Shown here: in pieces, positions 9,800 to 18,850 of the stretch | How the letters are laid out: each line of letters opens with the position of its first letter | Position numbering within the stretch: the first letter of the stretch is position 1 | Origin: CAYGAM01 sp964347915 | GTDB taxonomy: Archaea; Thermoproteota; Nitrososphaeria; Nitrososphaerales; Nitrosopumilaceae | Assembly: GCA_964347915.1 (NCBI GenBank) | Contig: CAYGAM010000015.1 | Span: 1 to 30,602 of the forward strand | Reading direction: 5' to 3' | DNA length: 30,602 nucleotides | Made by a program: the position numbers and the translations under genes | The notes under the pieces: generated by a model | What the model was told of the DNA's origin: nothing | Databases searched by the model: none | What the model saw: only the letters and a program-made list of their open reading frames with translations

Positions 9800-11056
9800 A
9801 TGTCCAAGATAATCAACGCAAAGGTCACATTTCACAAGTCGCCGATTCACATACTGGAAAGGTTTACTTTCAGGGATCCGGAGGCTGCGCTCCGAGAGTT
9901 CAAGGCGCACTCAAACCTGGACGAGTGCGTGGTACTGCAGACATGCAACAGGGTTGAGATCTTTGCAGCTGCGTCAGGGTACAATCAGGAACGGATAAGA
10001 AAGACATGGGCATCGCTTGCAGGGCTGGACGAGGGCGCGTTTCATGCAAACTTTGAGCTGTCCGAAGGAGAGCAGGTATACTCGCATCTGCTCCGGCTGG
10101 CGTCAGGCCTTGACTCAATGGTGGTAGGCGAAGAGCAGATTTTAGGGCAGATCAAAGGAGCCATTGCCAGGTCCAAGAATCTGCGCATGTCCGGCCAGCG
10201 CCTCAACACGCTGTTTGACAAGGCAGTCCGCGCCGGAACAAGAATAAGGAACGATACCGGAATAGGCAGGGGCGGAATATCCGTGGGCTCAATGGCGGTA
10301 AAGCTGGTAGAGGAAAACATTGATGATCTAAAGTCAAAGAGCATACTGATCATAGGCACGGGCGAAGTGTCCACGCTTGTTGCAAAGTCCCTTGCAAGGC
10401 GCGGGTATTCGTTCAGCGTTGCAAGCAGAACGCTTTCCAGATCGAGCGCCTTTTGCGAGAGCATGGGCGGCTCGCCGGTGAGATTTCAGGACGTGCTGGG
10501 AAGCTTTGCAGAGTACGATGCAGTCTTTGTCGCCACGACTGCGCCGTACTTTCTTGTAAGCTTTGACCGCATAACCGAGGCAGTCGGAAGCAGGCCGCAT
10601 GGGATGATGATACTGGACCTCTCAAATCCCACCACTGTTGATCAGCGAGTGGCGACGCTAAGCGGCGTCAAGCTGATGAACCTTGACCAGATAGCGGAAA
10701 TGGTAGATAAAAATATGCGAAACCGGCTCAGCAAAGTCGGATTGGCCGAAGATATTATCAGGGAAGAGGCTGAGATGATCGGGGCGTCAATGAGGCGCCT
10801 TGATGCAGAGCCCATAGTCAAGAGCGTCTTTGGCAGCGCCGAGGCAAGCCGCAAAAGGGAGCTTGAAAAGGCTCTCCGCATGCTGGGCGAGACGGACAGC
10901 GCCAAAATCAAGATTATTGAAGATCTTACAAAGGCCATAGCAGAAGGGGCGGTCTCGGAATTTATGAACAATCTAAGAAAGGCGTCCGAAGAGGGCGACG
11001 ATACCGTACTAGATGCGGCGCGCAGAATCTTCGGCTGCGGCGATTCAAAACTGTGA
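9800..11056 (+). CDS. hemA: Glutamyl-tRNA reductase
   Basis: 418 residues, a normal length. The enzyme reduces Glu-tRNA(Glu) with NADPH to glutamate-1-semialdehyde, the entry step of C5-pathway tetrapyrrole synthesis. The N-terminal catalytic domain holds CVVLQTCNRVE with the nucleophilic cysteine at residue 49. The conserved stretch GLDSMVVGEEQILGQIK follows at about 103-119. The NADPH domain carries IIGTGEVSTLVAKSLARRG near 184-202. The C-terminal part is a long helical dimerisation region. ATG 9800 is preceded by a good AGGAG. It lies directly downstream of the sirohaem-type dehydrogenase, an arrangement known from other archaea of this group. All expected key residues are present. Confidence 0.96.
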   Translation: MSKIINAKVTFHKSPIHILERFTFRDPEAALREFKAHSNLDECVVLQTCNRVEIFAAASGYNQERIRKTWASLAGLDEGAFHANFELSEGEQVYSHLLRLASGLDSMVVGEEQILGQIKGAIARSKNLRMSGQRLNTLFDKAVRAGTRIRNDTGIGRGGISVGSMAVKLVEENIDDLKSKSILIIGTGEVSTLVAKSLARRGYSFSVASRTLSRSSAFCESMGGSPVRFQDVLGSFAEYDAVFVATTAPYFLVSFDRITEAVGSRPHGMMILDLSNPTTVDQRVATLSGVKLMNLDQIAEMVDKNMRNRLSKVGLAEDIIREEAEMIGASMRRLDAEPIVKSVFGSAEASRKRELEKALRMLGETDSAKIKIIEDLTKAIAEGAVSEFMNNLRKASEEGDDTVLDAARRIFGCGDSKL

Positions 11057-11101
11057 TTTTAGGCGCGCAGGCAAAGTAATCCGCGCTTTCGATCAAAAAT
11101 A

Positions 11102-11124
11102 ATGCCGCACCAATGAGGCGGCAT
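11102..11124. repeat. Inverted repeat after hemA
   Basis: Arms ATGCCGC and GCGGCAT are separated by nine bases. This could form a weak hairpin in the hemA 3' region. It is not followed by a T run. Confidence 0.4.
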
Positions 11125-11152
11125 GTGCGCGGACGGCCGTCTTCCGGCGGCA

Positions 11153-11172
11153 ATGCCGGCAGCCGCCGGCAT
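11153..11172. repeat. Strong GC-rich hairpin downstream of hemA
   Basis: ATGCCGGC (11153-11160) and GCCGGCAT (11165-11172) form an 8-bp perfect stem with a 4-nt loop, followed by AATTTATTT. It could act as a transcript-end structure for the hemA operon. It shares the ATGCCG/CGGCAT ends with the hairpin 50 bp upstream. Confidence 0.55.
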
Positions 11173-11474
11173 AATTTATTTCATGGCATTGGCCGAGCGC
11201 GCAAAAAAGGCAGGATCATTGCGCCTGGAATTGCGGCATGGAGCAGTCGATGCTCCGAATTAAAAAAATAATGCCGCGTCAGCGCAAAAGTGCATGAGCG
11301 GTCGGCTGTTTGCCGGCCGCAATGTCTGTAGCTGCATGCACAGGCTTTGAGATTTTTTATGATATTGCATCAGTCATCATTTGCTTCATGAGCAGGCTGA
11401 AACATGCACGCTTTCATTGCCTGAGCCGAATGCGCAAAGAAAGCTTTATCACTTATTATATTTCAGACAAGTCA

Positions 11475-11825
11475 ATGAAATTAGATGCAGAAGACGCAGT
11501 AACGCGCGTGCTAAAGCTCGGCAACGAGGTTCGCGTTGTATCAATATGCGACATGGAGGGAAAGCTTGTCTTTTCAGCAAGGCACAAGGCCACAAAGAAT
11601 CTGCTGAGCCCAAGCGAGAGCAAGGAATCTTTGGAGATTTCCGCTCGAAACATGACCGGCAGAAAGAAACTGGCACGCAAGCTTGGCAAATGCAGGTACA
11701 CGCTTGCAGAGTATACCAAGGTAAAGCGTCTGGTAATGCCCGCAGGCAAGAGACACCTGATCTTTGTTACATGCTCTACGGATTATGATCACGGAAAGAT
11801 CATAGAACTGGTAGAAACGTTCTGA
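11475..11825 (+). CDS. DUF6659-like small protein (thaumarchaeal)
   Basis: 116 residues from ATG 11475 (MKLDAED). The recognisable pattern is an early strand V-R-V-V-S-I-C-D-M-E-G-K-L-V, a central basic helix (MTGRKKLARKLGKCRYTLAE), then YTKVKRLVMPAGKRHLIFVT and a closing DYDHGKIIELVETF. I associate this with the small DUF6659-type proteins common in Nitrosopumilus relatives; their function is unknown. The frame runs upstream to 11310, but that part looks non-coding, and a weak TATA-like CTTTATC lies 25-31 nt before ATG 11475. The downstream gene at 12173 has the same fold pattern, so this is a diverged tandem pair. Soluble; no signal or membrane segment. Confidence 0.7.
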   Translation: MKLDAEDAVTRVLKLGNEVRVVSICDMEGKLVFSARHKATKNLLSPSESKESLEISARNMTGRKKLARKLGKCRYTLAEYTKVKRLVMPAGKRHLIFVTCSTDYDHGKIIELVETF

Positions 11826-11840
11826 CAGAGCACTTTCCAC

Positions 11841-11857
11841 TTTTTTTACATATTTTT
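11841..11857 (+). terminator. T-rich archaeal terminator
   Basis: TTTTTTT at 11841-11847 and TTTTT at 11853-11857 lie 16-32 nt after the stop of the preceding gene. Poly-T tracts of this kind terminate archaeal RNA polymerase without needing a hairpin. Confidence 0.6.
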
Positions 11858-12140
11858 AGATGCATGGAATGAGTTCCTGGCGCCGCTTTTGCCGTACTGC
11901 GCCATGATGCAGCGCGCATCCGGCTGCATTCCGGGCTCAGGCAGTGCGCGGATGTCATGTCCGCATTTGCGGCGCTGCAGCTGCATGGCGCTGCCGGCAT
12001 TGCAAAAGCATGAAATTGTACCGAATGAAGAATCCTTCCCAGCCAATCTGCCGCATGTCACTGCAGGTACGGCAGAGACTTCACGGAGGCTGGTGTCAGG
12101 CAGCCATGTCTTGAATTTGGTCCAACGCACTTTGTGTAGA

Positions 12141-12149
12141 TTTTTATTT
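12141..12149 (+). promoter_or_regulatory. TATA-like box for the second DUF6659-like gene
   Basis: TTTTTATTT is centred about 28 nt before the TTG at 12173, matching the leaderless spacing seen at other genes here. The 280 bp between the T-rich terminator and this box hold no gene that I can see. Confidence 0.5.
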
Positions 12150-12172
12150 CAAGAAGTTTGGCGTTATGATAG

Positions 12173-12559
12173 TTGGCATCCAAATCCACAAACAGCATTG
12201 AACTGTATGCGGCAAAGTGCTCTGAGATTCTGCAAAAGCCCAATATGCGCTTTGCAGGAATAATCAACGAGAATGGCGAGCTGGTATCAGGCGGATTCAA
12301 AGAGGACATAACTCCTTTGGAGAACGACGAGACCAAGCTTGGCGCATTCATGGAATTTGTATCAAAGATATCAATAAGAAAAGAGTACGACCAGAGCCTG
12401 GGACCAATCAACTATCTTGCAGCAAGGCGCGACAGGGCGGTTCTGTTGAGCTTTCCGTTCCCGATAACAAAGATAGTTCTGCTCATATCAGCCGAGCCGA
12501 CAGTGGACATTGAAGAGACGGCAAAGTTAGTAGTATCAATATTTTCAGGCATATCGTAG
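12173..12559 (+). CDS. DUF6659-like small protein, TTG start
   Basis: 128 residues. After an N-terminal helix, it shows MRFAGIINENGELVSGGF (about 25-42), a central helical stretch with KLGAFMEFVSKISIRKEYD, then INYLAARRDRAVLLSFPF and VLLISAEPTVDIEETAKLV. This strand-helix-strand order with a final E-P-x-x-D-I helix is the pattern I know from thaumarchaeal DUF6659 proteins; the biochemical role is unknown. No ATG lies in a suitable place, and the TATA-like box supports the TTG at 12173 as a leaderless start. It is a diverged relative of the 11475 gene. Downstream it converges on the helicase gene, with 233 bp of GCAT-rich DNA between them. Confidence 0.72.
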   Translation: MASKSTNSIELYAAKCSEILQKPNMRFAGIINENGELVSGGFKEDITPLENDETKLGAFMEFVSKISIRKEYDQSLGPINYLAARRDRAVLLSFPFPITKIVLLISAEPTVDIEETAKLVVSIFSGIS

Positions 12560-12792
12560 ACGCCATGCTGTGCGGATATCACGCAAGCCATGCGCCAGAT
12601 TGCAGCTGCCAGAGGAAATTGGCATGATGCGGCATATTCTTGAGGTGCGGTCAGCATGCCGCAGCGCGTATAGTACGAATGTCTTGGAATTCATCATCAT
12701 GCAGCATATTCTTGAACAGATGCCGTCATGCCGCAACTGCGCCGCATGTACGCAGCTGAATGCCTGCAAGATGCAAAAGCGCTCATGCATGA

Positions 12793-15700
12793 TCAGCGAC
12801 GCCAGTCATGCACTATCCATCGAAACTGTTTTGCCGGTATTTTTTCTATGAAGCCTCTAAATTTTTCTGCAGGATTTGGTATAGGGGTTATGCGGGGAGC
12901 ATCAAAGACATCCTCTACCACGTAAAGCCAATAGTCGTCTCCCAGGCGCTCGGCTGTCTTCCATTCGTGGTCCGTCAGCATTATGCTTCCTGTGCTCTTG
13001 TGCGACTTTACCTCAATCTTTCGGTCAAATGATGCCACATCGTATCCGCAGTTTTTCTTAGAGCAGTCTTCTATCTGGTTCAGTGATTCGTCGTCTGGAG
13101 CCCTTGATCGTTCATGTTCCAAAACTGCCTTCATTCCAGCCTCGTCTATTCGTATGCGGATGTCTGCACCGTCATCGGCTGTTACCTGCGCTGCACCGAT
13201 CAGTACTGCTTCCGCGCTTGTCCTGTATTTTTTGCCAAGATCTTCCTTTTTTCGCTCATTCTGCTTCTTTAGCGCCTCAATTTCCCTCTTCTTGGCTTCG
13301 ATTATTTTTTCCGTGTGCGGCCCTTCAATTTTTTGCTGCAGATCATCAATTTTGTGATGCAGCGCTCCTATTTTGTCTGCATGATACTTGGTGCATGCGG
13401 TCATGGCATTTTCCTTGTTCCTTGTCAGGCTGCAATCAACCTTTTCCTGCTGCTTTTGGACTATTGCGTCAATATGCGTATTCATTCTAGCGCAGGCGCC
13501 GGCCAGAAAATCCAAATTAATCGTTCTGTCCGAGTCCTTGTATGTCCAAACGCTTCTTTCGTCTATCTGGATTATTACTCCGTCAGACTGCTCAAAAAGC
13601 GCTACAATCTTCATGTCCCGCAGTTTTGATTCGCCGTCGCGTACGGCAACTTTGTAGATGCACAAGACGCCCTCCTGATCCTCGTGTCCCAGCGATGCTG
13701 TATGATCAGCTGCCGCCAGATTCAACATCTTGTTGATTGCCGGATGCCCCAAGGCAAGATAGTCGTACGACTCTTTCTGTGCCATGTCCTTGTCAAACAC
13801 GCCTCTGAATTCGCCGGTTTCAAGCTGCTGTGCGTGCTGCTCTGACAGGCGTACCTTGTAGACTCTGCGCTTGGCATCTGCAAGGTCCATGCTTCCTCCT
13901 GTTGACTCGGCAAACACCTGCACGAATCTCTTTATCTCGCCTATTACTACGGCCGACTCGCGCATGTTTTGTATGGCGGCAAGGCTTGCAGCATCAAGCC
14001 TGTGGCCTTCCATCAGCATTGCGCGCTTTTCCTCAACATCGCGCTTTGTTGACTCAATCGCAGATATCATCTCTGTTACCCTGGGCTCCCACTGATCGTG
14101 CGGGCTCTTTCGCAGCCGGTCATAGTACCGCTCAAAGTCATCCTGCTTGACGAGCAGCCCTATAACGTCATACACTACGTCGCCCATGGATTCTTTGATC
14201 TGTTCGATCTTGGCGAGCAGCTTGTTCATGATGTATCCGTCAATGCTGTATTCTGAGTCGACTATGAAATTATGATATGAAACATTTTGATCCTGGCCTA
14301 TGCGATGTATTCTTCCCATTCTCTGCTCCAGTTTGTTGGGGTTCCACGGCAGATCGTAGTTTATCTCAATATTGCAAAACTGCATGTCTATGCCTTCGCC
14401 GGCGGCGTCCGTGCACAAAAGAATCTCATACCCATGAGGATCCCTAAAGTCTTTCAAGGCCTGCTCCCGTTCTGCTATCGTCATGGCGCCGTCTATTCTT
14501 CCAGTCTTGTAGTCAAGCGAATCTTGGAGATATTCCAGCGTATTCCGATATTCCGTGAATATTATCACCTTGGCGTCCTGCTTGTTCTTTTTTATTGATT
14601 CGATTGATTTTCTAAGCTGGTCCAGCTTGGAATCGCAGTCAAGCTTGTCCAGCAACTCCAGTATGGATCTGATGAATTTTAGTTCGTCCTCAGCCTGCAT
14701 GGTGCGGTATCCGTCATTAATCTCCTTGTCTTCAAAGTCTTCGTCGTCATCCTCATCGGTATCCTCAAATGAAATTCTCGCGGCAGTGTTTTCTTCCGGC
14801 TCGGCAAGTTTTTTCATTCTTCGCTCCATTGATATCTTTAGCGAATGGAACGACGAGCTGGCTCTTTTTTGGTATATATACCGCAGAAACCTGGCAATAT
14901 TTTGATCCCGTGTAGTTTTAGCGTGTGATTCGATCAGATCAAAGTATTCTTTCAAGCGTTCAATTACTGCGCGCTCTTTGTTTCGCAGCGGAATGTTGAC
15001 TGTTTCGCTGGTTCTGCCGGGAAACACTGTCCTGCCTTCCAGATCAACCACATTCTCCTTGACCGTTCGAGTCCAAAGATACGACGAGGTTTGGATATCT
15101 GGAACAAATGGATCCAAAAGCTTCATTCGCGCCATAAAGTCTTCATCCCGCCCGTCATGCGGGGTCGCAGTAAGAAGCAGCATTACGCTTGTTCTTCCTG
15201 CAAGATGCTGCCCCAGGACCAGTCTGCTCCTGCCAAGCTTCATCTTGTGCGCTTCGTCAATTACTACAACATCAAACTCTGCGGAAAGGCGCGTCATGAC
15301 ATGATCCTGCTTGAGAAAATCGATTGAGGCTACGTATGAAAATTCGTCTCCGAACGGATCGCGAGATTTCATGTACGCAGAATCAAGTATCTCGGTAGGA
15401 ATGTCAAATCTCTGCTCCATTTCATTCTTCCACTTTATCTGAAGCGATTTTGGGACCACAAACAGTATGCGCTTTGCCATCCCGCGCGCCCGAATCTCTG
15501 CCACAATCAGCGCTGCCACTATTGTTTTCCCTAATCCTACCTCGTCGGCAATCATTATTTTTGGATTCTCAAGCCCCCAGATCACAGCGTTAATCTGGTG
15601 GGGGAATATCGTGATCTTTGTAGATGATGCAAGAACGTACGGATTGAACTGGTACTCTGCAAGCAGCCTGTGCGCGTCTACGCCAAGAATAAACTGCAGT

Positions 15701-15873
15701 GCAGTATCCGTTTTGTTCTGAATAATTTTGCCAAGCGGATCATAAACCATGTCAACTTTGCTGGACTCGTACCACTTTGCTTTGGAACCTATCAGTACTT
15801 TGACTGTTTTAGAACCAATGCTTATGATTCTGCCCAGGCCGTCTGGTGTTTTTACAGCATCGCCTATTTTCAT
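12793..15873 (-). CDS. SNF2-family helicase/translocase with C-terminal DUF3883 (NOV_C) domain
   Basis: 1026 residues. The N-terminal part includes a small beta-rich segment (1-50). The SNF2 ATPase follows: PHQINAVIWG (91-100), Walker A DEVGLGKT at 110-117, DEAH at 206-209, TATPHDG near 235-241. The second RecA domain shows VIIFTEYRNTLEYL, then TDAAGEGIDMQ and QRMGRIHRIGQ around 440-560. A long charged coiled-coil-like region precedes a C-terminal domain (about 930-1015) with GYD, IEVKS and EWKTAERLGDDYWLYVV, typical of DUF3883/NOV_C. D945, E954 and K956 could form a PD-(D/E)xK-like core. Its start is 2 nt after the methylase stop, with no obvious ribosome site, so translation is probably coupled. 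Inferred role: ATP-driven DNA translocation, possibly with cleavage, in a defence system. Confidence 0.9.
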   Translation of the reverse strand: MKIGDAVKTPDGLGRIISIGSKTVKVLIGSKAKWYESSKVDMVYDPLGKIIQNKTDTALQFILGVDAHRLLAEYQFNPYVLASSTKITIFPHQINAVIWGLENPKIMIADEVGLGKTIVAALIVAEIRARGMAKRILFVVPKSLQIKWKNEMEQRFDIPTEILDSAYMKSRDPFGDEFSYVASIDFLKQDHVMTRLSAEFDVVVIDEAHKMKLGRSRLVLGQHLAGRTSVMLLLTATPHDGRDEDFMARMKLLDPFVPDIQTSSYLWTRTVKENVVDLEGRTVFPGRTSETVNIPLRNKERAVIERLKEYFDLIESHAKTTRDQNIARFLRYIYQKRASSSFHSLKISMERRMKKLAEPEENTAARISFEDTDEDDDEDFEDKEINDGYRTMQAEDELKFIRSILELLDKLDCDSKLDQLRKSIESIKKNKQDAKVIIFTEYRNTLEYLQDSLDYKTGRIDGAMTIAEREQALKDFRDPHGYEILLCTDAAGEGIDMQFCNIEINYDLPWNPNKLEQRMGRIHRIGQDQNVSYHNFIVDSEYSIDGYIMNKLLAKIEQIKESMGDVVYDVIGLLVKQDDFERYYDRLRKSPHDQWEPRVTEMISAIESTKRDVEEKRAMLMEGHRLDAASLAAIQNMRESAVVIGEIKRFVQVFAESTGGSMDLADAKRRVYKVRLSEQHAQQLETGEFRGVFDKDMAQKESYDYLALGHPAINKMLNLAAADHTASLGHEDQEGVLCIYKVAVRDGESKLRDMKIVALFEQSDGVIIQIDERSVWTYKDSDRTINLDFLAGACARMNTHIDAIVQKQQEKVDCSLTRNKENAMTACTKYHADKIGALHHKIDDLQQKIEGPHTEKIIEAKKREIEALKKQNERKKEDLGKKYRTSAEAVLIGAAQVTADDGADIRIRIDEAGMKAVLEHERSRAPDDESLNQIEDCSKKNCGYDVASFDRKIEVKSHKSTGSIMLTDHEWKTAERLGDDYWLYVVEDVFDAPRITPIPNPAEKFRGFIEKIPAKQFRWIVHDWRR

Positions 15874-15875
15874 GT

Positions 15876-18437
15876 CTACAGCCGAGACTGATTCTCGTCC
15901 CTCAGGTGCTTTTTTGTCCTTTCTCTTTTAGCTTTAGATTTTAATCCAAACTCGTTGGCGTTCTGCGATACTTTGATTCCCATGTGGACTGCAATGCTGG
16001 CAAGTATTCCGCTTTCTTCCAGATTTTCCGGAGTCAAGTCATAGTTTTGATTTTTCTTCATGTCATAATTCTTGAGCAGAATGTCCACAATCGGCTTTAG
16101 ATCGTTGGTCCGTATGTTGTCGTGGTGCAAAAGGCTTGCAATATCAGACTGGTGCGATGCAAGATAGCACATCTGTTGGTACAGGTTTTGCGGGTCTATC
16201 AAGTCCGGCTTGTAATCCATGCTTTGTTTGAGATTCTGGAGGTAGGCAACGCCGCTTTTTTGTGTTATGACGCCATCCTTGGCCAGGGAATCAAGGGACG
16301 TATTGTATGCCTGGGCAAACTTTATTGCGTCATCGGCCGGAATCTTTCCGTTGTTGAATATTTTGTTGATTATGTAAAATGCCATTCTAGAACCTATTAT
16401 GTCCGGCTGCTTGTTGAGCAGCTTGACTACAAGGTGCCGTATTATGGTATTGCGGGCATTTTGAATAAGCGTCTCAAAGTCTGGAACAAAATCTTTGGCG
16501 TAGCTCTTGAGGTGCGTGTGCTGCGTTGACACTTCAAGCACCTTGCCGTACACCATGATCAGCAGATCTGACAGTGGTAGCGTCAAAAGATGTTGATCCG
16601 GTATGTCGTCGAGTATCTTTTTGACGCTGTCGTCTATTTGAGGAATCAAATTTTCAAAGAACCGGATGGATTCCTGGGTTATCTTTCTGCATGTTATCAC
16701 CACAGACGACATGAATGAGGTCTTGCCTCTTGCAAGCACGCCGGTTTCAAGTTCCGTATGTATGGCATAGCTTGACACTACACTAAATCTGGATTCCAGT
16801 ATGGCCTCAAGAAATTGGTTCCATGTTTCCGTACTGGAATGAGCAAATAGAACCACAAGCAGTCCATCATCTTTGAGTTTTGCAGCAATTGCTTTGAAGG
16901 ATTTTTTCAGTCCAGCGCCAAAGAATGTCTTTGCTTTTTCTCTGCCGGAAAAGCGTCCCTGGCTTTCACAATAATCTTCGTCAAGCGGGACTCTGAGCGG
17001 CAGATTGTCATAATACTTCGACAATACACGGCGCATCCAAACATAGAAAAACTCCGACGATTCGCCATACTGAACATCGTCTCCATATGGTGGATCTGTG
17101 ATTATGATATCATACTGCTTCTCTGATGCAATCGTCACAGATCTGTTTTTGCACGAGGCTGGAGTGCGCAACCGTTTGGCAAAATCTATTGATTTTGATA
17201 CGCTTTTAATGATATTAATGAAACTTCCCTGAACTTTTTCAAATGGGTTTGATTCCGCAAAATTATAGCATATGCGCGGCTGTCGCATGCTCAGCACATT
17301 TGCAGGATTTTCTCTGGTCGTAGTCCAGCGAACGCCAAATCCGGCATTGTCAACGCGTTTTGCAAGAACAAAAGAGAGATATGTTGCTATTATTTTTTGA
17401 TGTAGTTTGTTTGGGATGGTACTGCAGACTTTCTTAATATTTTCCATAAAGATGCACAAAACAAGCATTTGTCGTTCATCAAAATACTGATCCCAGACGG
17501 TTATTCCATAATTCCATAATGTATTTTTTTTACGGTGACTGGCAAGAATGTTTTCAGTAGGAATTAGATTTTCATTGAGAAATTCGTTGTGTCTTGTTTT
17601 AAAGTAGCGCACAACCTTGCGATATTCTTTTTTATGCTCATCTGTAGCAAGGATGTAGTCTCTGCCTCTTGGTTTTTGAATTTGGATGGCAATCATCTCG
17701 CGATCCTTGTGTTTTGCAATATCCTTGACCATTGCATCATATTGAATTGTATTCGTACATGATATGCAAATGGCCTTGCCACCTTTTTGGGTGTATTTTC
17801 TGCCGTCCTCGTCAGATATGTCTTCAGCAAATTCTACTACAAAGTCTCCATCTTTTGGGATTATTTTGATTCCAAGTTTTCGCTTTGGAGTGTTTGCGAT
17901 ATACATGTGGTTGGTAAGCGGAAATCTTTGTGAGCAATATGGGCATCGTATGCACCAGCACCACAGGTATGCCAGATGTGATTTGTGAAAATATTTGCCC
18001 ACCTCGTTTTCTGTTTCGTCCAACACATCATTTGCATATTTGACAAAATCGTCACGCAGGTTGGAACCATACTTTGCAGGAAATGCCAGTGATCCTTGTT
18101 CTATGAGCCATGCAACCGGATTATAGTCAGACACAGTGACATTGAATCCAAGATCGGTTGCAGGAAATGCCAAATTGCCTGATCCGCCAAACGGATCTAA
18201 CATACCAATTGAGTCTGCGCTCTTGCCAAGATTTTCAGAAAAGTCAGCAAAAACAGGCCGGTAATCATATGGTTTTGGCGAGTCTAATCCCAAAAATTGT
18301 TCTACATATTCTAAATTGTCAAAGACACTTGTCAGAATGATGGCGCGTCCCGCCACAATCGGCTTGCGTGTCCACCAGTACATCATCTGATTGAGACTTA
18401 TCGTGCCCTGCTTTTCTTTTTTTGCGGCATCGCTCAC
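15876..18437 (-). CDS. DUF1156-type adenine-specific DNA methyltransferase with zinc-ribbon (COG1743-like)
   Basis: 853 residues from GTG 18437. SAM-binding motif DPFGGSGN at 81-88 and catalytic DPPY at 448-451 place it among N6-adenine or N4-cytosine amino-methyltransferases. The early MYWWTRKPIVAGRAI (19-33) is the DUF1156 signature. Cysteines at 160, 162, 165, 168 and 224, 227 form a probable zinc ribbon inserted between the SAM and catalytic motifs. The frame stays open 21 codons upstream, to the stop at 18501-18503. That part (for example KPAIIENSD and INVLEFFNKV) looks like genuine DUF1156 N-terminus, but it has no ATG, GTG or TTG, so the true start is unsettled. It follows the small gene by about 50 nt and precedes the helicase by 2 nt. 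Likely marks host DNA for the neighbouring ATPase and helicase. Confidence 0.9.
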   Translation of the reverse strand: MSDAAKKEKQGTISLNQMMYWWTRKPIVAGRAIILTSVFDNLEYVEQFLGLDSPKPYDYRPVFADFSENLGKSADSIGMLDPFGGSGNLAFPATDLGFNVTVSDYNPVAWLIEQGSLAFPAKYGSNLRDDFVKYANDVLDETENEVGKYFHKSHLAYLWCWCIRCPYCSQRFPLTNHMYIANTPKRKLGIKIIPKDGDFVVEFAEDISDEDGRKYTQKGGKAICISCTNTIQYDAMVKDIAKHKDREMIAIQIQKPRGRDYILATDEHKKEYRKVVRYFKTRHNEFLNENLIPTENILASHRKKNTLWNYGITVWDQYFDERQMLVLCIFMENIKKVCSTIPNKLHQKIIATYLSFVLAKRVDNAGFGVRWTTTRENPANVLSMRQPRICYNFAESNPFEKVQGSFINIIKSVSKSIDFAKRLRTPASCKNRSVTIASEKQYDIIITDPPYGDDVQYGESSEFFYVWMRRVLSKYYDNLPLRVPLDEDYCESQGRFSGREKAKTFFGAGLKKSFKAIAAKLKDDGLLVVLFAHSSTETWNQFLEAILESRFSVVSSYAIHTELETGVLARGKTSFMSSVVITCRKITQESIRFFENLIPQIDDSVKKILDDIPDQHLLTLPLSDLLIMVYGKVLEVSTQHTHLKSYAKDFVPDFETLIQNARNTIIRHLVVKLLNKQPDIIGSRMAFYIINKIFNNGKIPADDAIKFAQAYNTSLDSLAKDGVITQKSGVAYLQNLKQSMDYKPDLIDPQNLYQQMCYLASHQSDIASLLHHDNIRTNDLKPIVDILLKNYDMKKNQNYDLTPENLEESGILASIAVHMGIKVSQNANEFGLKSKAKRERTKKHLRDENQSRL

Positions 18438-18490
18438 TTTGTTAAAGAATTCCAGGACATTTATGTCAGAATTTTCTATTATTGCAGGCT

Positions 18491-18850
18491 TTATTGTTCG
18501 TCACCGTTTAGGACTTTCCACGCAGTCTTGGCTTTCTCATTTTTGAGAAATTGGTATGCCCAAAAATGAATTTCCATATCGCTTTCGCTTTTAACATGGT
18601 TGAGAAATTTTGTGCCCTGATACGAGTCGCGTGCCGTTTTTAGCACCATCATGCCGACAAATTTGCGCGCGATATCATCATCCCAATTTTCTCGATCAAA
18701 CAGCAGATGCTTTTCGGCAAGTTTGGCGCGCCAGCCCGAAAGCGCGGCATATCTGAATGTCTGTTCACCAAAAATATCATTTACGTGGATTTTGAAAATA
18801 ATCGATTTTCCGCTTTTACTTTTTTGGAGTACGTGATGGTATACTCTCAT
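18491..18850 (-). CDS. Small protein of unknown function in defence operon
   Basis: 119 residues from ATG 18850, where the ATG overlaps the upstream TGA (ATGA), the usual sign of translational coupling; a GTG two codons earlier (18856) is the alternative. I do not recognise the family. It begins with strand-like MRVYHHVLQ and SIIFKIHVND, continues through a basic W-R-A-K-L-A-E-K stretch, and ends with helices rich in aromatic and charged residues (HFWAYQFLKNEKAKTAWKVL). No cysteines, signal peptide or membrane segment. DUF499-DUF1156 clusters often include a short accessory protein such as DUF3780; this could be its positional equivalent, but I see no clear sequence match. Probably a structural or adaptor subunit of the ATPase-methylase complex (inference from position only). 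Confidence 0.75.
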   Translation of the reverse strand: MRVYHHVLQKSKSGKSIIFKIHVNDIFGEQTFRYAALSGWRAKLAEKHLLFDRENWDDDIARKFVGMMVLKTARDSYQGTKFLNHVKSESDMEIHFWAYQFLKNEKAKTAWKVLNGDEQ

